Source: DATHKG01 sp035489435
GTDB taxonomy: Bacteria > Bacteroidota > Bacteroidia > Chitinophagales > Chitinophagaceae
Assembly (NCBI GenBank): GCA_035489435.1
Contig: DATHKG010000091.1
DNA: 64,000 bases
Direction: 5' to 3' (one strand)
Shown in pieces: positions 8,811 through 17,833 of this stretch. Both the position numbers and the translations under genes were made by a program. The notes below the pieces were generated by a model. It was not told the origin of the DNA. It ran no database searches and saw only the letters and a list, made by a program, of their open reading frames with translations. The stretch's first letter is position 1. The number at the start of each line of letters is the position of its first letter.

Positions 8811-11078
8811 TTAACTGACGTTAGCGCCTGGACCAACTTCCTCGTCAGGATTTACAAAACTTAGCTTGCCTTTGTCTTCAGCCATCAGGATCATACCATT
8901 GCTTTCAATACCACGCATTTTGCGGGGAGCAAGATTTGCAACTACCACTACCTGTTTGCCCACAATATCTTCAGGTTTGAAGTGTAAAGCAATTCCGGAG
9001 ACGATAGTCCGGGTTTCGAATCCCAGGTCCACTGAAAGTTTCAATAGCTTGTCAGCTTTCTCAACTTTCGAGGCACTAACGATTTTGCCTACCCGAAGAT
9101 CGAGCTTTCCAAAATCATCATAAACGATCTCCGGTTTTATGGCTGCCGTTCCGGTTTCCTGTTCAGTCTTTGCTGATTGTTCGTTTCCTGGTTGGGTTGC
9201 TGCAGTTTTATTTGCAACATCACTATTTGTAACATCACTATTTGTAACATCATTATTTGCAACAGTTTTATCTGCAACTGCATTATTTGTTTTACCTGTT
9301 GTTGTTTCCTTGTCCATATCTGACCCCGGTTTAGTTTGTCCTGTTGCGCCGTCGATTTCCGTTGTTGTTGATGCAGGCTTTACCAGTCCCGCTTTGAGTT
9401 TTTCAACCTGCGCAGCTATCTCTGCATCATCGATTTTCCGGAATAATAGTTCCGGCGGACGAAGCGAATATCCTACACTTAAAAGTTTTGTTTTTCCGGC
9501 GTTTTCCCAGTCGAGCATCTTATCCACCACCTTCATCATGTAAAGCATCTTTTTTGAAGTAAAAGGTAGGAAAGGCGAAATGAGAATAGCAAGATTTGCA
9601 GTTAACTGCAAACAAATATGCAGACAGTTATCTATCCTCTTTTGCAGATCGGGTTGTTCAGCTAATTTTTTGGCGATGATCCATGGCTCTCTTTCCTGCA
9701 TAAACTTATTACCCTTCCTGGCCAGATCTATCACTTCAAACAAAGCATCACGGAACTTATATTGTTCCAGCAGCGACTCTACTTTTAGTCTGGTGGCTTC
9801 AAACTCACCAAGCATCTGCAGATCACGCGCATCGGTTACCTCGGCATGTAATGGTGGTACCTTGCCATTACAGAGCTTATGCATTAACACAAAGGTGCGG
9901 TTAACAAAATTTCCGAATATGGAAACAAGTTCGCTGTTATTCCTGTCCTGGAAATCCTTCCAGGTAAAATCATTGTCTTTTGTTTCGGGTGAGTTTGCAC
10001 AGAGTACATAACGGAGCACATCCTGCTGATCCGGAAAATCCTTGATATAATCGTGTACCCATACCGCCCAGTTCCTGCTGGTTGAAACTTTCTCGCCCTC
10101 GATGTTAAGGAATTCGTTCGCCGGTACATTATCAGGCAATACAAAGCCGCCATGTGCTTTTAACATCGCAGGAAAAATGATACAATGGAAAACGATATTA
10201 TCCTTCCCGATAAAATGCACAAGCTTTGTATCATCCTTGCACCAGTAATCTGCCCAATCGGCCGTTAGTTCCTTGGTAGCAGAAATATAACCAATTGGTG
10301 CATCGAACCAGACATAAAGCACTTTTCCTTCGGTATTGGGCAAAGGCACTTTTACTCCCCAATTGCTGTCCCGGGTCATTGCCCTTGGCTGCAAACCTGC
10401 ATCGAGCCAGCTTTTACATTGACCATACACATTGTTTTTCCATTCCTTATGTCCTTCAATGATCCAGTCCTTAAGCCAGGGTTCAAATTGTTGCAGTGGA
10501 AAATACCAGTGTGTTGTTTTTCGTTTCACTGGTACCGCATCGCTTAAGGTTGATCTTGGATTGATCAATTGCTCAGGACTCAGGCTGGTTCCACATCTTT
10601 CACACTGGTCGCCATACGCATTTGGATTCCCGCAAACGGGACAGGTACCGGTAATGTACCGGTCAGCAAGAAAAGTATTTGTCTTTTCGTCGTAATACTG
10701 CTCTGTTTCTTTTTCTTCAAACAACCCTTTTTTATAAAGCGTCGTAAAAAAATCAGAAGCCGTCTCGTGGTGCGTTTTATTTGTGGTGCGTGAAAAAATG
10801 TCGAACGAGATGCCCATCTGTTCGAAGCTGTCTTTGATGATGGTATAATATTTGTCGACAACCTCCTGCGGGCTGATCCCTTCTTTCATTGCGCGGATGG
10901 TGATAGGTACACCATGTTCATCGGTTCCGCATACATACTTTATATCGGCTTTTTTGGCACGCTGATATCTTACATAAATATCAGATGGGAGGTAACATCC
11001 GGCAAGGTGACCGATATGAACCGGGCCATTTGCATAAGGCAGGGCTGAGGTAACCAGAATTCTTTTGTAATCTGTCAT
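8811..11078 (-). CDS. metG: Methionyl-tRNA synthetase with C-terminal tRNA-binding domain
   Basis: The 755-residue protein charges tRNA-Met. It has the class I HIGH motif (HIGH in GPVHIGHLAG near residue 20), a four-cysteine zinc knuckle starting CPVCGNPNAYGDQCERCG near residue 145, and a KMSKS-like loop GEKVSTSRN near residue 340. The last 110 residues form an OB-fold EMAP/Trbp111-like tRNA-binding domain starting KLDLRVGKIVSASKVEKADK, as in MetRS proteins that dimerise. Between the anticodon-binding and OB domains is an unusually repetitive linker rich in Asn, Thr, Val, Asp and Ala, encoded by a 15-base repeat. A full Bacteroidota promoter lies 45-75 bases upstream. Loss of the linker would not be expected to affect catalysis. 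Confidence 0.95.
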   Translation of the reverse strand: MTDYKRILVTSALPYANGPVHIGHLAGCYLPSDIYVRYQRAKKADIKYVCGTDEHGVPITIRAMKEGISPQEVVDKYYTIIKDSFEQMGISFDIFSRTTNKTHHETASDFFTTLYKKGLFEEKETEQYYDEKTNTFLADRYITGTCPVCGNPNAYGDQCERCGTSLSPEQLINPRSTLSDAVPVKRKTTHWYFPLQQFEPWLKDWIIEGHKEWKNNVYGQCKSWLDAGLQPRAMTRDSNWGVKVPLPNTEGKVLYVWFDAPIGYISATKELTADWADYWCKDDTKLVHFIGKDNIVFHCIIFPAMLKAHGGFVLPDNVPANEFLNIEGEKVSTSRNWAVWVHDYIKDFPDQQDVLRYVLCANSPETKDNDFTWKDFQDRNNSELVSIFGNFVNRTFVLMHKLCNGKVPPLHAEVTDARDLQMLGEFEATRLKVESLLEQYKFRDALFEVIDLARKGNKFMQEREPWIIAKKLAEQPDLQKRIDNCLHICLQLTANLAILISPFLPFTSKKMLYMMKVVDKMLDWENAGKTKLLSVGYSLRPPELLFRKIDDAEIAAQVEKLKAGLVKPASTTTEIDGATGQTKPGSDMDKETTTGKTNNAVADKTVANNDVTNSDVTNSDVANKTAATQPGNEQSAKTEQETGTAAIKPEIVYDDFGKLDLRVGKIVSASKVEKADKLLKLSVDLGFETRTIVSGIALHFKPEDIVGKQVVVVANLAPRKMRGIESNGMILMAEDKGKLSFVNPDEEVGPGANVS
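9211..9285. repeat. 15-base tandem repeat inside metG
   Basis: Five 15-base units (9211, 9226, 9241, 9256, 9271) encode five-residue repeats such as VTNSD on the minus strand. The three left-hand units differ from each other by only one or two bases. The array encodes part of the linker between the anticodon-binding and the tRNA-binding domains, and because the unit is a multiple of three the frame is kept. Confidence 0.8.
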
Positions 11079-11122
11079 AGTTAAGACGCATTATATCAGC
11101 CGGTATTGACCGGTTGAGTCTG

Positions 11123-11153
11123 CAAAAATACCGTATCCATCGCAACGCCCCAA
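11123..11153 (-). promoter_or_regulatory. Promoter of metG
   Basis: On the minus strand TTG (11151-11153) and TATTTTTG (11123-11130) are 20 bases apart, a full match to the Bacteroidota housekeeping promoter pattern. The start codon at 11078 leaves a leader of about 40 bases. Confidence 0.75.
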
Positions 11154-11232
11154 TTTTTACAGACATCGGTTCCCTGGCTTAAATGGGTTTCTACAAATTT
11201 TCATATGACAGAATCGCTGGATAGGATTGATA

Positions 11233-11240
11233 TACATTTG
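11233..11240 (+). promoter_or_regulatory. -7 box of the VOC/LD-carboxypeptidase genes
   Basis: TACATTTG matches TAnnTTTG and lies 46 bases before the ATG at 11286. No TTG is found at the expected distance upstream. Confidence 0.4.
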
Positions 11241-11285
11241 AAGTTTTAATCATCAAATGAAGCATTAATCATCAAAATAAAATTT

Positions 11286-11717
11286 ATGAAATCAAGGATA
11301 ACCGTATTAACACTTGGGGTGAAAGACCTTGAGAAGTCTGTCCATTTCTATCAGTCAGGCCTGGGGCTGATCACCCCGGGGATCATAGGAAGAGAATTCG
11401 AAAATGGTGCAGTAGCATTTTTCGATCTTGAGAACGGTCTTAAACTTGCTTTATGGCCAAAATCAAGTATTTCTGCTGACACGAATATTCCGGTTGTGCC
11501 TGCGAGTTCACTCGAGTTTACAATCGGCCATAATGTTGGCACAAAAGAAGAAGTGATTGAAGTTTTGAATGAGGTATCAAAGGCTGGTGGCAGAATCGTT
11601 AAATCGGCCCAGGATACTTTTTATGGAGGTTTTGCGGGATATTTTGCAGATCCCGATGATCATCTATGGGAGGTAGTCTGGAATCCTCAGTTTGAACTGA
11701 CAGGTAGCTTCAGCTGA
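11286..11717 (+). CDS. VOC family (glyoxalase/bleomycin resistance-like) protein
   Basis: The 143-residue protein has two beta-alpha-beta-beta-beta repeats typical of vicinal oxygen chelate proteins: it opens with VLTLGVKDLEKSVHFYQSGLGL and closes with YFADPDDHLWEVVWNP. The family binds a divalent metal and covers lyases, dioxygenases and drug-binding proteins, so no substrate is assigned. The terminal Glu of HLWEV is a common metal ligand. It is followed after 26 bases by an LD-carboxypeptidase gene on the same strand, so the two may be co-transcribed. No signal peptide is present; it should be cytoplasmic. Confidence 0.82.
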   Translation: MKSRITVLTLGVKDLEKSVHFYQSGLGLITPGIIGREFENGAVAFFDLENGLKLALWPKSSISADTNIPVVPASSLEFTIGHNVGTKEEVIEVLNEVSKAGGRIVKSAQDTFYGGFAGYFADPDDHLWEVVWNPQFELTGSFS

Positions 11718-11743
11718 ATCACCGATTTTTTTTACTTTTAAAG

Positions 11744-12766
11744 ATGCATAGAAAAGCATTTCTCTCTTTTGTTACCGGTGCCCTCTCAATTCCATCTTTA
11801 TCGTTTGCAAAAGACTTTGTGAAAGAAACTTCAACTTTTACTGTTCCACCATATCTTAAAAAAGGTGACCTTATTGGCATAACCTGCCCGGCGGGCTTTA
11901 TTTCACATGAAGCTATCAGGCCTTCTATAAACCTGATGGAAAGCTGGGGTTATCGTATAAAAATTGGTAATACGGTGGGCAAGAGGGATTTTACTTTTGG
12001 TGGCTCCGACCAGGAACGCATGCTGGATTTGCAGGATATGATAGATGATCCGGAAGTCAGGGCTATCATGTGTGCCCGCGGTGGTTATGGAGCAGTCAGA
12101 TTCATTGATCAGATAAAGTTTGACAAGATAAAAACCAATCCAAAATGGATCATCGGGTTTAGCGACATAACGGTGATCCATAGCCATCTGGCTGCAAATT
12201 TCCAGGTTGCTTCCATCCATTCAAAAATGTGTAATAGCTTTCCGGATGACTGGAACCTGGCTGATCCTATGCAGGTGGATACAATTTTATCGATCCGTGA
12301 CGCGCTTAGTGGAAAGACGCGCGTATATAATACGATCCCTCATCCCCAGAACCGAAAAGGCATCGGCAGTGGTATATTGGTGGGTGGTAATTTGAAAACC
12401 CTTGAAACCCTCACGGGCACCCGGTCGGACCTCAATACTAAAAATTGTTTATTATTTGTAGAAGACACCAATGAAAACCTATACAGCATAGACAGGATGT
12501 TTCGTCATTTTAAACGTTGCGGAAAACTCGATCAGCTGGCCGGCATCATTATTGGAGGCTTCAAAATAAAACCTGATGATCCGGGTGAGGATTTTGGCAG
12601 AACATTATATGATATTGTCCGGGACCAGATCCGTGATTTCAATTACCCATTGTGTTTTGATTTTCCGGTGGGCCATCAAAAGAATAATTATGCACTGAAA
12701 TGTGGTGTAAAACATGAATTGGATGTGAACGAAAAAAGTGTAACATTGAAAGAGTTGAGAGATTAA
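11744..12766 (+). CDS. LD-carboxypeptidase (peptidase S66), exported paralogue
   Basis: The 340-residue protein belongs to peptidase family S66, which removes the terminal D-alanine from murein tetrapeptides during cell-wall recycling. The nucleophile is Ser140 in IIGFSDITVIH; the CARGGYGAVR loop precedes it and the FPVGHQKNNYALKCG segment near the end carries the catalytic histidine. Unlike the next gene, it starts with a short hydrophobic leader (AFLSFVTGALSIPSLSFAKD) that looks like a Sec signal peptide, so it may act in the periplasm. A paralogue with the same motifs follows 189 bases downstream on the same strand. S66 enzymes are usually cytoplasmic, so the leader is notable. Confidence 0.87.
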   Translation: MHRKAFLSFVTGALSIPSLSFAKDFVKETSTFTVPPYLKKGDLIGITCPAGFISHEAIRPSINLMESWGYRIKIGNTVGKRDFTFGGSDQERMLDLQDMIDDPEVRAIMCARGGYGAVRFIDQIKFDKIKTNPKWIIGFSDITVIHSHLAANFQVASIHSKMCNSFPDDWNLADPMQVDTILSIRDALSGKTRVYNTIPHPQNRKGIGSGILVGGNLKTLETLTGTRSDLNTKNCLLFVEDTNENLYSIDRMFRHFKRCGKLDQLAGIIIGGFKIKPDDPGEDFGRTLYDIVRDQIRDFNYPLCFDFPVGHQKNNYALKCGVKHELDVNEKSVTLKELRD

Positions 12767-12840
12767 TGGATAAAATGAATCATTACCGACAAACATACCT
12801 TTATAAGTAAGATTGGAAAGATCAATAAAATGCTGGTAGT

Positions 12841-12928
12841 TGGCAGGCTAAACAGATAATTTTAGCAAGCTGGAGAGATAAGATTGGCAAGCTAAAGTGA
12901 TAAGCGTGGCAAACTAAAGAGATAAGTA
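12841..12928. repeat. Tandem array, 22-base unit, four copies
   Basis: Four units of exactly 22 bases (12841, 12863, 12885, 12907) share the pattern TGGCAAGCTAAAGAGATAAG. They lie between the two LD-carboxypeptidase genes. The unit is not a multiple of three, is not palindromic, and differs in sequence from the other arrays in this window. Confidence 0.85.
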
Positions 12929-12955
12929 ATAATTCAAAGAATTAATAACATAACA

Positions 12956-13864
12956 ATGATCCGGATTCCCCCATATCTGAGACCAGGCGATACCATAGGG
13001 ATTGTATGCCCTGCCGGTTTTATGAATGCAGAAAAAGCAGCAACCTGTATACAAGTTCTGCAGGATTGGGGTTATAAAGTGAAAAGAGGGAAGACACTCG
13101 AAAGCAATTCAGCAAATTATTTTTCAGGCACTGATGAGGAGCGCTTAGAAGATCTCCAGTCAATGCTTGATGATGACAGCTTAAACGCGGTTTTATGCGC
13201 CAGGGGCGGTTATGGCACATCAAGAATCATAGACAGGCTGAGTTTTCGCAAGTTCAAAAAAAAACCGAAATGGATTATCGGCTTCAGTGATATAACCGTT
13301 TTACATGCACATATAAACCGGAATTACAAGATAGCGACGCTGCATGCCCCGATGGCGGCTGCATTTAATGATGACGGTTATATGAACGAATATGTGCTAT
13401 CATTAAAACATGCAATGGAAGGCAAGTCCGCCGTTTATAGTAGTGTTCCTCACGTATTCAACAACAAGGGCAGGGCAACAGGGGAGTTGGTTGGTGGCAA
13501 CCTCGCGCTTATTGTTCACATTCTGGGAACTCCATCAGAACTTAAAACCAAAGGCAAGATCCTTTTCCTGGAGGATATTGGAGAACAATTATACAGCATA
13601 GACAGGATGTTTGTGCAATTAAAAAGAACTGGTAAACTCGATCATCTTGCGGGGCTAATTATAGGAGGTTTCACTGACATGAAAGATACGGACAGGCCGT
13701 TTGGTAAAACGATCAACGAATTGATCCACGATCATGTGAAAGATTATGAATACCCGGTTTGTTTTGGTTTCCCGGTGAGTCATAATAAAGAAAATTATGC
13801 ACTGAAAAGCGGGATCAGTTACGAGCTGAAGGTTGGAAAAATGAAAGTCACTTTGGGAGATTAA
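12956..13864 (+). CDS. LD-carboxypeptidase (peptidase S66), cytoplasmic paralogue
   Basis: The 302-residue protein is a second S66 LD-carboxypeptidase. It begins directly with the domain (MIRIPPYLRPGDTIGIVCPA), has CARGGYGTSR, the nucleophile Ser111 in IIGFSDITVLH, VGGNLAL and ILFLEDIGE, and the C-terminal FPVSHNKENYALKSG histidine segment. It lacks a signal peptide and so should act on imported muropeptides in the cytoplasm, the usual place for this step of murein recycling. It shares long conserved stretches with the preceding gene, which points to a local duplication followed by a change in localisation. It ends before a terminator that separates it from convergent hydrolase genes. Confidence 0.9.
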   Translation: MIRIPPYLRPGDTIGIVCPAGFMNAEKAATCIQVLQDWGYKVKRGKTLESNSANYFSGTDEERLEDLQSMLDDDSLNAVLCARGGYGTSRIIDRLSFRKFKKKPKWIIGFSDITVLHAHINRNYKIATLHAPMAAAFNDDGYMNEYVLSLKHAMEGKSAVYSSVPHVFNNKGRATGELVGGNLALIVHILGTPSELKTKGKILFLEDIGEQLYSIDRMFVQLKRTGKLDHLAGLIIGGFTDMKDTDRPFGKTINELIHDHVKDYEYPVCFGFPVSHNKENYALKSGISYELKVGKMKVTLGD

Positions 13865-13981
13865 CAGAAAATATCAAGTGAGTTTTACATTTATTTAAGA
13901 ATTTATTTTGAGCTGTACTCATTTATTTAAGGAAAGCTTCGATAAGACTTAGTCAGGCTTTGAATATTAAAAGGCTTATGT

Positions 13982-14007
13982 AGGCCTGGGTCAGGCCTTG
14001 CTTTTTT
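13982..14007 (+). terminator. Rho-independent terminator after the LD-carboxypeptidase genes
   Basis: AGGCCT at 13982-13987 pairs with AGGCCT at 13993-13998 around a five-base loop, and six T follow at 14002-14007. The T-tract overlaps the stop codon of the convergent hydrolase gene by two bases. Confidence 0.7.
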
Positions 14008-14818
14008 AATGAAGGCTTAGGATTGAATCAAGTTTTGCGGTAAATGTCGGGAACCTGAAAAGATCATTATGGCTACCATCTTCGACTATGATAAATTCAC
14101 TGCCTGGTTTCAGTAAAGGCTGAAGTCCTTTTGCGTTCCGCATTGGTATGACCCCGTCATCTTCACCGTGAAATATAGTTACCGGTGCATCCACTTTTTG
14201 AAGATATTGCCAGGTAGGGAACTGGTAGTGAATGATCTTATTAAACGGATAAATCGGGGCATAACTACTAAAAACTGAAGGCATGCTATAATAGGGTGTT
14301 TCCAGGATCAACCGTTTACAGTCCCTGATGGAAGCCAATTGCGCAGCAACACCGGAACCAAGTGAACGACCATAAATGATAATACTATCCGGTTTAAATC
14401 TCGCTCTTGCCAGTTTATAAAAAGTCAGTGCCCAATCGTACAAAACCTGTTCTGAAAAATTACCGGTGCTTTTGCCAAAACCCGGATAGTCTATCATCCA
14501 TATTTCATAGCCATGTTTTGTAATCAAAGGTGCAATGCCTGTATACCTGTTTATGTTTTCGCGATTACCATGAAAATAAAGTACCACACCCTTCACTACG
14601 CTATCGGCAGTTTTAAACTGAACGATGTTCATTTTTGAGTTGGCATTATAAGGAATGTTCAACTCTTTGAAAGGCTGGGAAAATGAAAATTTATAATCCG
14701 GGGGCAGGCTTTTGGGATGAAGCAAAATATAATCCTGCAGATAATAAATCAGGATGCCTGTTGAAGCATAAATTAATATGATAATTCTTAGCCAGCGAAA
14801 TACTTTTTTTCTGTTCAT
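14006..14818 (-). CDS. Alpha/beta hydrolase, BEM46-like, membrane-anchored
   Basis: This 270-residue protein has an N-terminal hydrophobic segment (WLRIIILIYASTGILIYYL) followed by an alpha/beta hydrolase fold. It shows an oxyanion-region HGNREN, DYPGFGKSTG, the nucleophile elbow GRSLGSG, and the acid and histidine positions in HGEDDGVIP and DGSHNDL. Proteins of this COG1073/BEM46 type are esterase-like, anchored to the inner membrane, with unknown substrates. The upstream gene (14820-15605) is a paralogue that ends one base before this ATG, so the two are co-transcribed and probably translationally coupled. The two proteins share order and spacing of all motifs. Confidence 0.82.
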   Translation of the reverse strand: MNRKKVFRWLRIIILIYASTGILIYYLQDYILLHPKSLPPDYKFSFSQPFKELNIPYNANSKMNIVQFKTADSVVKGVVLYFHGNRENINRYTGIAPLITKHGYEIWMIDYPGFGKSTGNFSEQVLYDWALTFYKLARARFKPDSIIIYGRSLGSGVAAQLASIRDCKRLILETPYYSMPSVFSSYAPIYPFNKIIHYQFPTWQYLQKVDAPVTIFHGEDDGVIPMRNAKGLQPLLKPGSEFIIVEDGSHNDLFRFPTFTAKLDSILSLH

Positions 14819-14819
14819 A

Positions 14820-15605
14820 TCAGTACTGCAGAATATCCCTGATGAAGTTGTGATATTCGGGGAACGAAGTTAGGTTATTATGACCGCCACCGTCTATGCG
14901 TATCAATGTGATTTTATTTGGATTGATTTTTTGTAAAGCTTCGCTATGACGTATAGGAATCAACCAATCCCTTGTGCCATGAATAATATAAGTATGACAG
15001 TTCACGTGCCGGATCCATTTATCCGTACGGAGATGATAACGTAGCACCCATTTAAGGGGTAGGAGTGGAAGAAACCTTCCGACCACTTTTAGGAAATTGT
15101 AATATGGTGAATCAAGAATCAGGTAACGAGGTTTGTTTTCAGAAGCAATCTTGCAGGCAAATCCACTCCCAAGGCTTCTTCCATAAACAAGGATATGATG
15201 CTCTGTGTATTGTTCTGCCAGTTTCTGGTAAACAAATTGCATATCTCCCAACAGGTCAGCCTCGCTTCTTTTGCCGGTGCTTTTCCCGAATCCCCGGTAA
15301 TCAGCAAGCACCACATCATAGCCATAGCGATAAAAATCTTTTGCATATTTACTCCAGCCCTTTATACTCCTCGTATTGCCATGCAGATAAAATATCAGGC
15401 CCAAAGGGTCCTTTCTGTAAAAATGCAGTCCGTTGATTCTTACCTTAGGACCGATATCAAAAAATAGTTCACGGAAAGGCACATCAAACCTGAACTGAAA
15501 ATCCTGTTTGAGTTTTTCAGGCTTAAAAATAAAACGATCCTGAATAAAGTAGATCAGTATCCACAGCAAAACGACAGCCCCGATAACATAAACCCAGAAA
15601 ACCAT
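14820..15605 (-). CDS. Alpha/beta hydrolase, BEM46-like, first of a tandem pair
   Basis: The 261-residue protein starts with a transmembrane segment (VYVIGAVVLLWILIYFI) and continues as an alpha/beta hydrolase: LHGNTRSIKGW, ADYRGFGKSTGKR, the nucleophile elbow GRSLGSGFA, an acid in HGTRDWLIP and a histidine in GGGHNNL. It is a paralogue of the next gene and abuts it with a one-base gap. A membrane-anchored esterase or lipase is likely, with unknown substrate. Its start codon lies just downstream of a large heptamer repeat that separates it from kup, so the pair may have a promoter inside or upstream of that repeat; none was recognised. Confidence 0.82.
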   Translation of the reverse strand: MVFWVYVIGAVVLLWILIYFIQDRFIFKPEKLKQDFQFRFDVPFRELFFDIGPKVRINGLHFYRKDPLGLIFYLHGNTRSIKGWSKYAKDFYRYGYDVVLADYRGFGKSTGKRSEADLLGDMQFVYQKLAEQYTEHHILVYGRSLGSGFACKIASENKPRYLILDSPYYNFLKVVGRFLPLLPLKWVLRYHLRTDKWIRHVNCHTYIIHGTRDWLIPIRHSEALQKINPNKITLIRIDGGGHNNLTSFPEYHNFIRDILQY

Positions 15606-15610
15606 GTGAA

Positions 15611-15773
15611 TATAGTTATGAGTTATGAGTGATGAGTTATGAGTGAGTTATGAGTTGTTTGAGTTATGAGTTAATTCTTAAATTTCCGGTTCGACTTTAT
15701 CACTTATCAGTCGCCCATCACTCAAACAACTCATCACTACTTTCATAATTCATAACTCATAATTCATAATTCT
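15611..15773. repeat. Heptamer-built inverted repeat between kup and the hydrolase pair
   Basis: The left part (15611-15672) consists of GTTATGAG, GTGATGAG and GTGAGTTATGAG units and the right part (about 15705-15773) of their complements. GAGTTGTTTGAG on the left is matched exactly by CTCAAACAACTC on the right. The kup stop codon (15764-15766, minus strand) is itself part of a TTATGA unit. Here the element separates two genes in the same direction. Confidence 0.85.
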
Positions 15774-17752
15774 ATTGGGTGTATTCGCTTCAGTTTTAAG
15801 TTCGTAACCGGTGCTACGATCAGCGGGAATTTTTCAATTGTTACGTTGGCCGTATCGAGCCCAAATCCTTTTTCCTCAGACAAGCTAAGTTCTTTGAGCC
15901 AGAAGTACAATTTCATAACAACCCGTTCGAAAAATGGCAGTTCGTTATCCTGGCTTAGGTATTTTTCCATGACGATAAACTGGAAATCACCTACTACATT
16001 ATTTCTCTCCAGCGACTCATACCGGCTCGTGATATTTACTTCCTTGTTTGCAACCAGGTCAGCTACCACCTTACGGAACATTAGGTTGATCTTTGGTTCC
16101 ATACGGAAACCAAGCCTGAATTCCACCCGAATAATGTCATTTGGGATGATGTGATCCACTTTGTACTCACAGGTATAAGGATCATCGAGCGTGTCGACAT
16201 GAACAAACCAATAGATATCTGACCGTTTCGGCTTTTTATTCAGGATAGAATAAATGATCTTATGTTCTATTTCCTTTGGGTTATTGGCACTGGTGAGATA
16301 AACCAGGTGAGTGGCATACTTAGGTACTGTTCTGTCATTGCTAAGTTCCTGGATTTGTGGAATATAATGTTCCAGCCTCACAAATTCCACGTAGCGGTTT
16401 TTGATCTTCCTGCTGCGGTACCAAACGTACATGATTCCAAACATCACACCACCCATTATCAGGGTGATATAACCACCATGAGTAAACTTTTGAAGCAGCG
16501 CAATCAGGTAAGCAGATTCAATGATGAAGTATCCGATCAGGAACACATAGATCCATACTGCCGGCACCCGTTTTCCAATCATATAATTAGCAAAAAGTAT
16601 CGTGGTTGATATCATCGTCACGATAATTGCCAGTCCATAAGCTGCTTCCATTTTATTGGATTCCCGGAAATAAAGAACTACGCCGACGCAACCGATGAAA
16701 AGCAGCATGTTGATGCCGGGGATAAAAAGCTGACCTTTTTCTTCAGATGGATAGCGGATCTTGAATTTTGGCCAAAGGTTCAGCCGCATAGCTTCACTGA
16801 TCAGGGTAAATGAACCGGAGATCATTGCCTGGCTGGCAATAATGGCAGCCGTGGTGGCTATTACAACCCCGGGGATTATAAACCAGTGTGGCATCAGATC
16901 ATAAAATGCATTAATGCCCCTCAGTTTTCTTGCGGCTTCATCAACGGTGATACCACGGTAATTGGCAAGCAGATAAGCCCCCTGGCCGAAATAATTCAGC
17001 AGCAGGCAGCTTTTTACATAAAACCAGGAAGTGCGGATATTATCCCTGCCACAATGACCAAGATCACTATATAAAGCTTCGGCTCCGGTAGTACACAAAA
17101 ACACGGCTCCCAATAGCCAGAATCCGCTTGGATAAGTCGCGAGGAAGTCGATGGCGTAATACGGGCTTAAGGCCTTAAAGATTGAAGGGTCATCAAATAA
17201 ATGGTACACACCCAGTATTGCCAGCATGGTAAACCAGATGAACATGATGGGACCAAATAGCTTCCCGATGGCAGTTGTGCCGAATTGCTGAAGGAAAAAA
17301 AACAAAACTAGAATGCTGATAACAATGATCACGATTGTGTTATCGTGTCTGCCGAGTTCTCTCAGCACGGGTAATTCGCGCAGGCCTTCGATAGCCGAAG
17401 TTATAGAGATAGGAGGTGTAATAATTCCATCAGCCAGCAAAGCTGCACCACCAAGCATTGCCGGGAGCACCAGCCATTTTTTTTGACGTCTTACCAGGGC
17501 ATACAGTGCAAAAGTGCCACCTTCCCCACGATTGTCTGCCTTAAGAACCAGCGTAACATATTTAATTGTCGTTTGCAGCGTCAGGGTCCATATAATGCAT
17601 GAAAGACTTCCGACGATCAAAGATTCTGTAATAGTTCTGTCTGAAATGATTGCGTTGAAAACGTAAAGAGGAGATGTTCCTATGTCGCCGTAAATAATAC
17701 CGAGCGCTATGATTAAACCCGCTGCGGTGACCTTGTTCGTCTGTTTGCCCAC
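15764..17752 (-). CDS. kup: Kup-type low-affinity potassium transporter
   Basis: The 662-residue inner-membrane protein matches the Kup/HAK/KUP family in length and layout: GIIYGDIGTSPLYVFN near the start, LKADNRGEGGTFALYAL, GAEALYSDLGHCG, and about twelve membrane segments up to about residue 430, then a soluble C-terminal domain of about 230 residues. The family takes up K+ driven by the proton gradient. The GDIGTSPLY and GGTFALY segments are the most conserved in the family. A -7 box TACCTTTG lies about 75 bases upstream. The stop codon is donated by the heptamer repeat downstream. No regulator is adjacent. Confidence 0.93.
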   Translation of the reverse strand: MGKQTNKVTAAGLIIALGIIYGDIGTSPLYVFNAIISDRTITESLIVGSLSCIIWTLTLQTTIKYVTLVLKADNRGEGGTFALYALVRRQKKWLVLPAMLGGAALLADGIITPPISITSAIEGLRELPVLRELGRHDNTIVIIVISILVLFFFLQQFGTTAIGKLFGPIMFIWFTMLAILGVYHLFDDPSIFKALSPYYAIDFLATYPSGFWLLGAVFLCTTGAEALYSDLGHCGRDNIRTSWFYVKSCLLLNYFGQGAYLLANYRGITVDEAARKLRGINAFYDLMPHWFIIPGVVIATTAAIIASQAMISGSFTLISEAMRLNLWPKFKIRYPSEEKGQLFIPGINMLLFIGCVGVVLYFRESNKMEAAYGLAIIVTMISTTILFANYMIGKRVPAVWIYVFLIGYFIIESAYLIALLQKFTHGGYITLIMGGVMFGIMYVWYRSRKIKNRYVEFVRLEHYIPQIQELSNDRTVPKYATHLVYLTSANNPKEIEHKIIYSILNKKPKRSDIYWFVHVDTLDDPYTCEYKVDHIIPNDIIRVEFRLGFRMEPKINLMFRKVVADLVANKEVNITSRYESLERNNVVGDFQFIVMEKYLSQDNELPFFERVVMKLYFWLKELSLSEEKGFGLDTANVTIEKFPLIVAPVTNLKLKRIHPIEL

Positions 17753-17825
17753 GATAAAATAGTTAAGTGTGGCTAGGGTGAAAGGGTTAATTTAACAAAA
17801 TTGCGCCAGGATCACCGGCGCCGTA

Positions 17826-17833
17826 CAAAGGTA
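17826..17833 (-). promoter_or_regulatory. -7 box of kup
   Basis: TACCTTTG on the minus strand is a full match to TAnnTTTG, giving a leader of about 65 bases before kup. No TTG is seen at 19-21 bases upstream. Confidence 0.45.

Noticed and set aside
9139..9543. Plus-strand frame with repeated TSLFV residues opposite metG
   Set aside because: It is a shadow of the 15-base repeat in the real gene on the minus strand.
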